64,000 bases of DNA from the NCBI GenBank assembly GCA_022457065.1, contig JAJGBQ010000001.1, positions 7,812,001-7,876,000 of the forward strand, in the 5' to 3' direction. This document shows positions 19,984 to 30,903 of this stretch, in pieces. This stretch comes from Curvularia sp. ZM96. Its lineage: Eukaryota > Ascomycota > Dothideomycetes > Pleosporales > Pleosporaceae. Numbering within the stretch: the first letter of the stretch is position 1; each line of letters starts with the position of its first letter. Under the pieces are notes generated by a model. It was not told the origin of the DNA and did not search any database. It saw nothing but the letters and a program-made list of their open reading frames with translations. A program made the position numbers and the translations under genes.

Positions 19984-22229
19984 TTACTCAATCCTCTTCT
20001 TGCCCTCTTCCAAGCCCAATAACCTCGCATCGCTCTTACCGCGTTCGTGCTTTGTACCAATCAAGGGTCCCACGACGCTACTCTGCGTCACCTTTGCCAG
20101 CGTCTCCTGGAACGCCTCGATTTGCGGGGGTTGGCGGTTGAGCTTGGGCCAATTGACCTGTGTAAAGGTTGTATATCAGCACTAAATCTTGCAAAGAAAA
20201 AAAAAGAACGGAAGATAAGTAGAATGACAACTTACATAAAGTGTACCATGTGACCAGATAAAGTTCAGACACACAGCAGCTGTAACCAGAGACAGCAGCA
20301 ACAAGAGGCGCAACGGCCAGATGGCTGCGTCGGGCGCCCGTCGAGTAAACGTGCCAACGAGGAAAAGGAAGATGCTCGCGGCCAGAATGTACGGTATCGA
20401 CTGGATGAACAGCGGGCGACGGTCGGCAAAGAGTAGCTGGCCGCCCATGCCAGAGTCGCTCGGCAGATAGTTGCCCAGGAACAGGTCAAAGGCGTCCTGG
20501 CGCGGGCCGTCGCTGAAGTTGTTCAGGCAGTACCGCGTAATCGAGTTATTGAGATCCTGGAGAGCACCTTGCTTGGTGCGCACGCCTAGACGTGTAAAGT
20601 CAGTCTTGAGGGCGCCGGTTCCAGAATAAGACTTGGACACGACGTCGGCGTTGTCGGCCCAGATGTTGCGGAACAGAAATTCAAACGCTTGGTCGTCTTC
20701 GGCGCTCTCGCCTTCACGCATCAGACCAAGGTCAATCAGCATACGTGATAGAACGAAGCGGCCGAGCATGCTCTGCACAACGTTTGTCCGGTCCAGACAG
20801 TCCATGCAGTTGGTTCGCACCACAGCCGTCTGGTGCCGCCGCACTTCCACGCCTCCAGCATCACCAGGCATATCGACGCCGCAGAAGTAGCCATGCTTGA
20901 GGATATGCGGTTCCAACTGATTCATCAACAGCTTGGCGCGGTCCCATCTCAGGCCCTTTGTTTCGTTGTGGAAGTCAAAGTAGACGTAGTGCAAGCGGTC
21001 GTATACCGTTTGGGCTCGCGCAGGATCGATAATGTGGAACTTTTCAGGGGTAATCTTATCACCCTCGATGTTCTCAGCAGGAGACGTGTGCAGCATTTCC
21101 ACCATTTGTTCGTATGCCTCCTTGACCCGCTGCTCGCGGCCCTTTTGGTTGACGAGGTTGACCATCCAGTTGTCGCCGTAGAGGCGGATCTGTTCGGCGA
21201 AGTGCTTCTTCGCAGCGGGCAGGGCGCTCTCGACACCGCGAACCTGCAGCTTGGGTGTGTACTTGAGCGTGTTGATCTCGGCCCAGTAGACAGGGACACT
21301 TCCTCTTGTCTGCACATAGGCGAGAACCTGTGTCTCCTTGCCCGCATTGCCACGTCCCGCTGCATTCTGGCTTGCGCCGAAGCCTCCCGGGCCGCCTGAC
21401 GCATTGTCATTGAGAATAATGATTTGCTCCGTCTCGTTGAAATTGGACACGTTGCCGTTCTCGTCGATACCGCGCGAAAAGTATCTCGTTCCAGCCTTGA
21501 GGCGGGATCGGCGGGTGATGAGGATAAATGTCAGCGGCGTGCCCTTGATGGATGTGTTTTTGATCTCCAGCATGCCGTACATGATGGGCAGGATATAGGG
21601 GTCAGCGCCAGGCTGCTGTCCGGCCGAGTGCCTTCCATATCCACCACTCAGACCGCCGCGGAAGTCGATGAGGTCGCTGGACACGAATCGGTTCCAGTAG
21701 AAGCGATCGTCGGCGCGCTTCCAAAGGGGGATCGAGGGATCAAGGTGAGCCTGGCGCTGGAAGGTGTTTGTGATGTCGAACGAATAGGAAAAGTAAAGTG
21801 GGGACGTTTTCATGAGCGTCTTGAGCAGATTGAGATAGTTGTCCTCATCGATATCGTGCAGCGGCTTCTCGCGCAACGGTAGAAACTCGGTCGCGACAAC
21901 CTTGTATACCATGTGGCCCTTTATCCGGCCGACAGGCTGGGCCTTTGTGATGACGATAATGTACTTGTCTTGAGGGGGGTCAGCATCTACAGCCCCCGCA
22001 AGCAACCATGCAGGGAACGCCTACCTAGCCGCAGCTTGATGATGCCCACGATGCCGGCGATGCTCGAGACGCGCTTGGAGCCCAGCAGCTTGCCATCGTG
22101 CAGGCGGATGTCGCCCGTGGGCCGGTCGACTACGAGCGTGGGGGCCGAGGGGGACGAGGGTGAGGAGAAGGCATAGTGCGAGGGTGACGAGTGGACGTTG
22201 ATGTCGCGGTAGGGGAGGGCGACGCTCAT
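19984..22229 (-). CDS. SAC1: Phosphoinositide phosphatase SAC1
   Basis: Three exons in gene order (22229-22025, 21968-20236, 20157-19984) encode 703 residues. The Sac domain is complete, with N-terminal PYRDINVHSSPSHYAF and the catalytic CX5R loop NCMDCLDRTN (C about 456). Two C-terminal hydrophobic helices (IPYILAASIFLFLVG and LLLLLSLVTAAVCLNFIW) make it the ER/Golgi-anchored PI4P 4-phosphatase rather than a soluble synaptojanin. The last exon restores the conserved tail VNWPKLNRQPPQIEAFQETL, ending in a basic stretch; without splicing the frame would end in an unrelated low-complexity sequence. An in-frame upstream ATG at 22271 would add 14 residues. It is divergent from a RAB5 gene across 460 bp. 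Confidence 0.95.
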
Positions 22230-22689
22230 GGTGGGCGTGCGAGTGGAGAAGCTCCAGGCTCTGGGGTGCAAGGGCGCCGGGTGTCCCCTTGTATTCGGGC
22301 GCGGGCGAGTGGTGTGGTGTGGTGGAGGATTAATTATTCGCAGGTGTGTTTGGCGCTATGTGTTCTCTGGAGGAATTGAGGGTTTACGTTTACGGGGCCC
22401 AGCGTTTCGTCATGGCGGCCACTGCGGCACAAGGGTCCGGACTCGTGCGCAAAGGCCAAGCAACGCAGCAACCAACCCGGGACGCAAGCACCTCGTCACT
22501 TCGCCAGCCAGCAACCACCTCCACCACTCTACTACTACTACCAACACCACCACAACCACCACAACCGCCCCCCTCACCCGCTCTTTGCCACATCCTCGCC
22601 CGCTGCCCATTCCGCTATACCCAGATCCGGCCCCCGAATCTTTCCGCCGTACAAACACGACCCGATAGCGCCGCGTCACTCTCGCCAAC
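22230..22689. promoter_or_regulatory. Shared divergent promoter of SAC1 and RAB5 genes
   Basis: 460 bp between the two start codons. It has a run of ACC/CAA triplets (about 22510-22580) and CT-rich leader sequence on the RAB5 side. No classical TATA box was recognised. Co-regulation is an inference from the arrangement. Confidence 0.5.
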
Positions 22690-23561
22690 ATGTCGGCAGG
22701 CAGGATGCAGCAGGGCCAGCGCCCCGGAGGCTCCAGATTTGCACAGTTTAAGCTCGTGCTGCTGGGTATGTGGGACTGTGCTTTGTATCTCTTGTGAAGA
22801 CTAACAAGTTTGCAGGTGAATCGGCTGTAGGAAAGGTGCGCTAGCCTATCACGAGTACCTTGCGTAGATGTACCCAAGCTAACCCTCGACAGTCGTCTCT
22901 AGTATTGCGCTTTGTCAAAGTAAGGAGCCTGGATTCTGTTCACTTGTAGTGCATGGCTGATTCTGGCAGGACCAATTTGACGACTACCGGGAGTCGACCA
23001 TCGGCGCTGCTTTCCTCACCCAGACCATCGCCCTCGATGAAAACACAACGGTCAAGTTTGAGATCTGGGATACCGCAGGCCAGGAGCGGTACAAGTCGCT
23101 GGCCCCCATGTACTATCGAAACGCAAACTGCGCCGTAGTCGTCTACGACATCACACAGGCGGTAGGTGGCTGTCTGGAGTGGGAACCGAGTGGGCACTGA
23201 CATGGGCCAGGCATCACTAGACAAGGCAAAGGCGTGGGTCAAGGAACTACAACGCCAAGCCAACGAAAACATCATCATTGCCCTGGCGGGAAACAAGCTC
23301 GATCTCGTTACCGAGTCGCCCGACAAGCGCGCCATCTCGACGGCCGACGCGGAGCAATATGCGCGCGAGGCCGGCCTGCTCTTCTTTGAGACATCGGCCA
23401 AGACGAGTGAGAACGTAAAGGAGCTCTTCACAGCCATTGCCAAGAAGCTGCCCATTGATCAAGCCGGCCCGCGAAACCTGAGGCCAGGCCAGCAACGACC
23501 AGGTGTCAACCTGAGGCCGGAAGCCAACCAGACACAGGGCCCTGCAGGCTGCAACTGTTAG
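22690..23561 (+). CDS. Rab5-type small GTPase (Ypt5/Vps21 family)
   Basis: Five exons (22690-22765, 22816-22835, 22893-22919, 22970-23161, 23211-23561) join to 221 residues. All G boxes are present: GESAVGKSS (P-loop), the STIGAAF switch I with effector Thr, WDTAGQE, NKLD and ETSAK. The Rab5-specific [17 protein letters not shown] and the C-terminal CNC prenylation motif are also there. Rab5 proteins drive early endosome fusion and vacuolar sorting, partly through the Vps34 PI3-kinase. Exons 2 and 3 are only 20 and 27 nt long and split the P-loop region; both keep the frame and are required for a working P-loop. It sits head to head with SAC1. Confidence 0.96.
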
Positions 23562-24915
23562 AAAGGCACGCGTGATGGTGTGAGCTGTAGACGTATCGCG
23601 TGCATAGGGGGGCAGTGTATGAGCCTGCGAGTGTGTTTCCTGCTGTCGCGATTGCATGTTCATTGTGGGGCATGTCGGGCTTTGGAGTAGGGTCTGTTTT
23701 GATTGCAAGTCGACATGAGAGTTTAAGAGCAGATACTGGGCCACCTGATTTTTAATTAATGATTTTCAACAATGACGTGCATGTTCCTGTGTGAGGCGTT
23801 TGGAGACGTTTGGAGACGTTTTGAATTTGTGGCAGAGGGCGCGAAACTCTGTTGGCGTAGTTGGGGTGGAGTAGAGCTGCGTGCAGACATGGGCAGAGAA
23901 GACGGCAGAGGGACGGCGTTACATAATGGGGGAAAGCCTATGGGGCTGCCTGGCTGCATGGCTGCCCCTGTGGCGATGATGTAAGCACCACTGTACGAAG
24001 CATATTCTAACCTGCAGCCCATGTCATTCTAGACGAAAGCACCCCAAGCAAACTACCCACACGTCAACCACTGATCCAGTCACCATGTGCAACCAGCCGT
24101 ACAGGCTACTTTTGGCGAACTCATCTGGCCCTAGCGAATCCGCCTGCAGGGAGCATACATTCATACACACAGCTGGTATCTGCTAGCACGCCTACGGTGT
24201 AGTTCCTCCCCGAATCCTGGGAATACGAACCAGATAGCAATGGCCTGTTGGAGTGGGGCAGTCGACAGCGAATCCAACGTATCCTGTCAGTCTCCGGAGC
24301 GCGTCGCAAAGTCGGCGGTGGCAATCCGGCCGCACATGAGCACACAATCAAACCCAAGTTGCCCTTCACCTTCCAAGAGCAATTTAAGCTCCCCAAGAAC
24401 AGCGGCGCTCCGCTTTTCTAGTGGCTTGTCGTGCTTGTTTATCAGGTTGATGCTTTGCAGCTTCCCTTTGCGGCACTAGCGCCGTCCCGTCCAAGGCTAA
24501 ACGGCTGCATGCATGGCAGGGCCGACCTCGTCCACAGCCTCACCAACCTCATCGTCCCAGGCATGCCCGGCCTATCCGTTGCGATGGCGAATCCCAATCT
24601 CTTCTACTCCCAGACCTGCCCCATTCGTCCCAGTGCGGCTGTCGAGCCCTTGTCCCGTGTGAACAGGACCCAACCCACTTGACTCTGCCCGACAGGAACG
24701 CAGCCAATGCCTGTTGTCGTACCATGCGATCGGCATGGTCCGACTGTCCCCAGACTACCAAACGCTTTCCGAGGTACATGGCCCTCGGCCGCTATACCGC
24801 CACTCTAGTTGCTGCTTGAAAATGCTTAAATAGCTCCCCAAGACTGCTCACGTCTCTGGATGCGCGCGTGTGCTTTTTCTCCATTTGACACACCTCTCCA
24901 CCAGCTGAGCCCAAG
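23562..24915. other. Intergenic region upstream of the sedolisin gene
   Basis: No gene recognised in 1.35 kb. A short tandem GTTTGGAGAC duplication lies near 23798-23820, and a TATA-like TTAAATAG at 24826-24833, about 90 bp before the sedolisin start. Confidence 0.5.
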
Positions 24916-26825
24916 ATGCAGATCCTTGCATCTGTTCTGTTGACCGCCATCGCTGCCCATGAGGCGTTTGCGTCTCCCATCCACGCCCGGTCGCCTTACG
25001 TGGTCAAGGAAACACACCCTTCGCCCCGAGGATGGACCAGGCTTGACCGTGCTCAAGGTGGCAAGACGATTCAACTGCAGATTGGTCTCAAGCAAGGCCG
25101 CTTTGACGAGCTTGATCGCCATCTCCGTGAGGGTATGTTTGTCATAGTCCAGCATTGGACTTCAGAAAAATGCCTATCAAACAAACAAACTGACTCGTAC
25201 TAGTCTCGGACCCTGATCATGCTCGCTACGGCCATCATCTGAGCGCCGATGAGGTGGATGAGCTTGTTGCGCCCAGCTCGGAGACTCATGATTTGGTTCA
25301 TGAGTGGCTTCGTGACAATGGCATCAGCACCGACAACTTGGGCTACAGCTCCTCCAAGGACTGGATCATTGTCCACCTGCCCATTGAGATGGTCGAGAGC
25401 CTGCTCGACACTGAGTACCACACCTACAAGCACAAGGACGGCTCCGTCGTAGCACGTGCCACATCCTGGTCTCTCCCGCGTCACCTGCACGCTCACATTG
25501 ATACCATCCAGCCCACTACCTCTTTCTTCCGCGGTGCGGCACATGCAGCAACCTATATCGACGAAGTTGCTGAAGTGCCTGCGAGCTTCCAGACTCCCAC
25601 CAACACTACCATCTCTGCTGTCTGCAACGTGACCTCGGTCACCCCAGAGTGCTTCGAGACGCTCTACAAGACCAAGTGGTACAAGACCAAGGCTACCAGC
25701 AAGAACAGCGTTGGTTTCACCAACTACCTTGGCGAGATCCCCATCCGCCCAGACACCAAGCTTTTCTTGGAAAAATACCAGCCCAAGGCCGTATCCCAGG
25801 CCTATGACTTCAAGGCCATCTCCATTGACAACGGCCCTGTCCAAGACGGCCCACTGTCTGCCAACCAGTCGGCTTCAGGCATCAGCAGGGAAGCCAACCT
25901 TGACGTGCAGGCCATCTCTGGAATCAGCTGGAAGACGCCCATCACCTCCTTCTCCACGGGCGGCTCGCCTCCTTTCATCCCAGACATCAACACGCCAACC
26001 AACACCAACGAGCCCTACCTTGTATGGGTAAACTGGCTTTTGAACCAACGCTCCATTCCTCGCATCATTTCCACTTCATACGGTGATGACGAGCAGACTA
26101 TCCCCCAGTCTTATGCCGAGCGTGTATGCCGCCAGTTCGCCCAAGTTGGCGCCCGAGGAACATCGCTGCTCTTCTCCTCCGGTGATCACGGTGTTGGCAG
26201 CACAAACACATGCTACACCAACGACGGCAAGAACAAGTACCAATTCCTGCCTGCCTTCCCCGCGTCCTGCCCCTATGTCACTGCCGTTGGCGCTACCATG
26301 AACTTTGAGCCAGAGGAGAGCGCATACCGCCCTTCGCGCAACACGTCTGCCGGTTTCCGTGACCTCTACTCGAGCGGTAGTGGTTTCAGCAACTACTTCC
26401 CTCGCCCCTGGTACCAAGACAAGGTTGTTCCCAACTACGTCAAGAGCCTCGGCGACACCTACGAAGGCCTGTACAACAAGACTGGACGTGGATACCCTGA
26501 TCTCTCTGCCCAGGGTCTCTACTTTGCCTACTTCTGGAACGGCACTGAGGGCACCATTTCCGGTACCTCCGCCTCCTGCCCCCTGACTGCTGGTATCTTC
26601 TCGCTCGTCAACGACGCCCTGCTTGCAAGCGGAAAGCCTGCTCTCGGCTTCTTGAACCCTTGGCTGTACAAGAAGGGATACAAGGGTCTGACCGATGTTA
26701 AGAAGGGTTTCAGTTACGGATGCAACGTTCAGGGTTTCCCCGTTACAGAGGGCTGGGATCCCGTTACTGGATTCGGAACCCCCGACTTCCCCAAGCTGGT
26801 CAAGTTGGCGGGTGCAAAGGCTTAG
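24916..26825 (+). CDS. Secreted sedolisin (S53) tripeptidyl peptidase
   Basis: Two exons (24916-25132, 25204-26825) give 612 residues. A signal peptide (MQILASVLLTAIAAHEAFA) is followed by a pro-kumamolisin activation domain (to about residue 200) and the S53 catalytic domain. The Ser-Glu-Asp triad is visible: E302 and D306 in SREANLDVQ and S528 in SGTSASCPL. The oxyanion Asp lies within the LLFSSGDHGVG region, and the calcium site in the C-terminal GWDPVTGFGTPDF motif. Fungal sedolisins release tripeptides from proteins at acidic pH outside the cell. Full length and intact; the specific SED-type subgroup cannot be fixed by eye. Confidence 0.94.
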
Positions 26826-27183
26826 AGAGGTGTTTATGTGACGAAGAAAAAAAGCCATGTGTGTAAATAGGCCTACTTAATGTGATTGGCTTAGGCTATG
26901 TAAATGACAGTATGAAATCAAACGAATCACAACATATCGTTCCAAATTTCATTCGTATCTCAGTGAATCATCGTACATGATTTGGTTTGGTTTTATTCAT
27001 TTCGTTGACCCAGTTCGTGTTGCTTAGTTCATCGTTCCCTCATCTTGACAGGTTAAGGCTTTCTAAGAAAGTTACGATGTATTCGTAAATACTTGACTGT
27101 GAAGAGGGGGGTGTATAACGGGATGGACATATCCAATGCATGACGCAGGTAAATCCCTGCATGCATGCATATACATACATCGC
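26826..27183. other. Convergent 3' spacer, sedolisin / CAX
   Basis: AT-rich 3' flanks, nothing else seen. Confidence 0.6.
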
Positions 27184-28912
27184 TTACTCTGCCCCATTCG
27201 AAGTAGCAACGTCAGGATTGGGATAGTACCACGCTGCGACAGCCACGATAATGTAGACAATCTGTTTGGTGGAAAGAAAAAAAAATCCAATTAGCTAAAG
27301 GCAAAGGGGAAGGAAGGGAAGAGATGAGAAGAACTTACAATCAACATGGCGCCTTCGAGGTAATTGGACTCGCCGTCGCGCAAAAAGTTGCCGACCACGA
27401 CAATAGATAGGACAAGCAGGACGATCATGAAGATTTCAAAGTTGAGATCCATGTTCTTGTCCATGGCCCAGCCGACGAGGACGACAAGCGGGGCGTTGAA
27501 GAGGGCTGTTTGGATCGAGGGGCCGATGCAGTGGAAGAGGGCGAAGTTCTATGTTGCTTGTGTTAGTACAGGATCAATAGAAGGATTTGTGTACGTTTAT
27601 ATCGAGAGAGAGAAAACAAGAGGTACACGTACGATCTGGCCGTCCCACGCTTCATCAATGGCGGTAAGGTGCTCTGCGGCCTTTTCGACGAGGGGCAGCA
27701 AAATAAGACCAAGGAACTGGTCGGGAACACCGGATTCGACCACGTCTTCGATGCGCTCGACGAGGAAAACGGCAAGCAGCGTCACAATAGCCAAGGAAAA
27801 TACAATGGCGATGAGGCATTCGGTCATGGTGAATTTGGGCTTGGCCAGGTCCTCGTGGCGGTCGAGGTCCAAGTGCTCGTCTGCCTCTAGCACTTCGTCG
27901 AAGATAGAGTGCTGGGAGCGCGCGTTGTAAAAGATGAAGCTATCCAAAGGTTAACGAAAGGCTCTTTTCTTTTTGTTTGCGACGGGTCGTTTATCTTACA
28001 TGCAAAAGGCGACGATGAGCAGGATAGATGTCACCTGACTGATCCTGAGGACATTGTGCTGCAGAATCTTTTCGGTGAACTCATGGTGCTTTGATCCCTT
28101 CTCCACGGCTGCGCCCTTGAGAGCAGAGTAGTAAGCACTTGGGATGAGGAGACCAAAGCCAGCAACGAGCAACAAGCCGCTGCCGACCTCGCTGATGGCA
28201 GCGTGGAACTTTTGGCTCATCTGTCTCAATCCTCCAACGAAGAAGCAGCTGTTCGATCCAAAATCAGTATACCGCCTTGTGTTTAGCACGAATAGCTAGA
28301 GAAAACTTACAGTCCAAGGCAGAGCAGCAAATTCGTAAGAATCGATCCCAGAATAGCAGCCTGGATGACAGGAATAAGGTTTCCGTGCTCCGACGACCCA
28401 TGCTCAGAGTCATGTTTCGCAATCAGAATAATAAACAAAATGATTTCAACAATGGACCCAAACGCCGTCTCAATCAAGATGCCAGAGACCTTTGGCATTT
28501 TGCGAGCGAATTCCTGGCCGGCGAAACCAAGCAGATTGGCCACAGGCACCATGGCAATGTAGCTGGTTGCGAAAATGGCAAGGGGGAGACCAGGCGCGGC
28601 AAAGTGCAGGACAATAGCCACAATGACGAATGGCCAGAGCAAGTTGGTCCATTTGGCGGCATTGCTACCAGAGCGCCACGAGACGTTGATGAAGTGGGAG
28701 GGGTGGAAACCTTGGCGTCCGCTCTCGCCATCAGGGTGGATATGCTGGGGGATGATGTTGTGTACGGACCCTAGCAAAGGCGTCGACTCAGAGTGGCTTT
28801 GGTTGTTGCTGGTAAAGGTGTTGGTGTTATTGTTGCTGCTGCTGCGGTGATGCTCGTACAGCACGCGCGACACGTTGTGCGATCTATCATGTCCATGGTG
28901 ATTGGAAGCCAT
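27184..28912 (-). CDS. CAX-type vacuolar cation/proton exchanger with divergent binding motifs
   Basis: Five exons in gene order (28912-28311, 28248-28000, 27939-27633, 27548-27339, 27261-27184) give 481 residues. A His-rich hydrophilic N-terminus (MASNHHGHDRSH) is followed by about eleven hydrophobic segments in two halves separated by an acidic stretch (EVLEADEHLDLDRHED). This is the layout of Ca2+/H+ exchangers such as Vcx1. The two alpha repeats are recognisable but altered: ETAFGSIVEIILF where the family usually has a G-N-A-x-E-L block, and LILLPLVEKAAEH where G-N-A-A-E-H is usual. The acidic residues are kept. It may be a fungal subfamily with different ion preference (inference). All five exons join in frame. 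Confidence 0.87.
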
Positions 28913-29955
28913 GATGCCGAATTGGAGATGAAAGAGCGTTCCAGCTACCTGGTGTCAAGTAGCGGGTACTAATAAGGTCGAGGTAGGGTATGGAGTGGAG
29001 AGCAGATGAGATGGGACGAGAGCTAGGAGCTGCATGTCTGTGTTGGCGGGGACGGCACGCCCAGCCCGTGGCTAAGACTGCGCACAGGCAAAAACAGGGT
29101 GCCACCGCTTCTCTCAAACGCGATACTAGGTTTGACAGCACAGCAGCTGTAGTGACGGCTATTGGCTGGGCTACATGTTTCTGGGGATTTGGTGGGGTTG
29201 AGTTTGGATCCCCGCTTTGACTCGACTGTGTTTGTAGCGCGACTGAGTTGATTGTCGAGATAGACGTCGCCCTGAAGAGTAACTTTTCTTTTTCTAAACA
29301 TGCGACTTACTTTGGCGATCGCATACCAAAAAGTAAGGACTACATACGTATCAGACAACGTGGGAACGTACCATAGGAGAACTTAATCCCAGCCTCCTCT
29401 CGTCTGTCGATCTTGACTCCATTTGGCGCTGACATGCTTCCTGAAAGCGTAAGAATATCCTGCATCTGGTAATGCCTGAGCCGGATTCGATTTCCATACT
29501 CGAGATTTGCAGACGCGTGCTGAATTTCATGACCAAATGAGTATCTACTACTGACACTCTGGAACCACTTGCGCAAGCATCTGGTGTTGTTGGTTTAATG
29601 CGGTAAAGATCTAACCCGAAGTAGCAGAATAGTACCTAAATGACGTAAATGATCGTCTCAGGTCTGCCTGCTCTTCGCTCAAATGACGAACAACCCTCCT
29701 TGGCAGGCACATCATCAGACGAGAATTGCTTTACAACTGAGCCTGACCATATGCAACCAAGGCATATACAATAGTAGATGAAACATGAGTGTAGTCAATA
29801 ATGAGCCTCAATGTAGACAACAGACTTATGACGTGAAAAATTGGGATCGCCAAAACCTTCTAACCCAGCACAGGTATACCGCACGAATGAAAGTCAAAGT
29901 CACATGTTGAAACAAAAGCACGTAAGGTAACAATTCATTCCATGTGTACATTCAG
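28913..29955. other. Intergenic region upstream of CAX
   Basis: No gene recognised. Small frames on both strands lack coding character. Confidence 0.5.
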
Positions 29956-30903
29956 CTACACAAGCAAAGCAGCAACCAAGAACGCCATCAACCCAGTTAT
30001 CCAAGCCGCGCTCCTCATCTCCATCTGCGCACCCGTACTCTTAGTCTCCGTCACCTCATGGCTTCCATTCATCGCCTTATCCGGCGCCACACAGACGACC
30101 TTTGTCTGCGCCTTGCCCATGTTCACATCTGCAATGACAAACGGTACGGGTTGTTTTGCGTAGAGCTCGTAATAGGTAAAGTTGTCCGCTTTCGAGTCAT
30201 ACGGCAACGCCTGTTCACCAAAGAGTGAATATGTTTTGTAGTCGCTCGGAAGACCCCAGTTCATATCATTCGGGGGCGACGAGTGGGCACACGTCGCTTT
30301 TGTTGTGTTGACCGCTGATGGTGTTATTCGATGATTAGCCCGTGTTCTGTGGACGAATTTGGGTGAGGAAAACAACCTACACCTCATGATGAAGCCGCTG
30401 AGCTTGCTAGCGCCACATGCGTTCTTGAAGTCGCTACTCTGGGTGTTAAAAGAAGGGCAATCGAGCTCGATTCCAGCCGAAGCAGACATGTTCGAGAGCT
30501 GCCAGTTGCGCTCTATGTAATCGATACACTGCGTAGATAGCACGTTGGAGCATCCGTTGAGCTTATCGCCCTCCTTGACATTGGGGATGGCGTCGAACAT
30601 GTACACACATGCTTGTAAGGTGTTGTTTTTGGCTGTGCTGAGGTATCCTTGTCGCCATGCTTCGAAAGCTCCCGACCTGGTGGTCTCGTTGCGATAGTCA
30701 CCCAGTGTGACAGATATGTAGAGATTATTCGTTTGGACGGTACCAGAGGCGTTTACAGGAATTGCATAGCCATTTCCGCTGCCACATCCGTCAGATGAGC
30801 TCGTCGTATTGGGCATGTTAGTCATGTTCTGGGCGGTTGTTGATGCAATCAGGAGAAAAAGTGCTGATAGCATAGTCTTGCATAGAGATGCCAAAAACAT
30901 CAT
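29956..30903 (-). CDS. Secreted, probably GPI-anchored glycoprotein of unknown function
   Basis: Signal peptide (ALFLLIASTTAQ) at the N-terminus, about a dozen N-glycosylation sequons (NMT, NTT, NAS, NET, NNT, NMS), eight or so cysteines, and a C-terminal hydrophobic tail (AAWITGLMAFLVAALLV) after a small-residue stretch, as in GPI-anchor signals. The frame is open throughout. However, a 66-nt segment (30380-30315 in gene order) has a good donor (GTAGGT), a branch site (GCTAATC) and an acceptor (CATCAG). Removing it keeps the frame and joins FIMR to SVNTTKATCAH, giving 293 residues. I do not recognise the family. It is probably a cell-surface or wall protein. Confidence 0.65.
   Translation of the reverse strand: MMFLASLCKTMLSALFLLIASTTAQNMTNMPNTTSSSDGCGSGNGYAIPVNASGTVQTNNLYISVTLGDYRNETTRSGAFEAWRQGYLSTAKNNTLQACVYMFDAIPNVKEGDKLNGCSNVLSTQCIDYIERNWQLSNMSASAGIELDCPSFNTQSSDFKNACGASKLSGFIMRCRLFSSPKFVHRTRANHRITPSAVNTTKATCAHSSPPNDMNWGLPSDYKTYSLFGEQALPYDSKADNFTYYELYAKQPVPFVIADVNMGKAQTKVVCVAPDKAMNGSHEVTETKSTGAQMEMRSAAWITGLMAFLVAALLV

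Noticed and set aside
20833..21882. Long plus-strand frames opposite SAC1
   Set aside because: Antisense shadows of a conserved enzyme gene.
29340..29576. Frame and GATTCGAT motif resembling a tRNA B box
   Set aside because: B box does not match the consensus and no cloverleaf forms on either strand.
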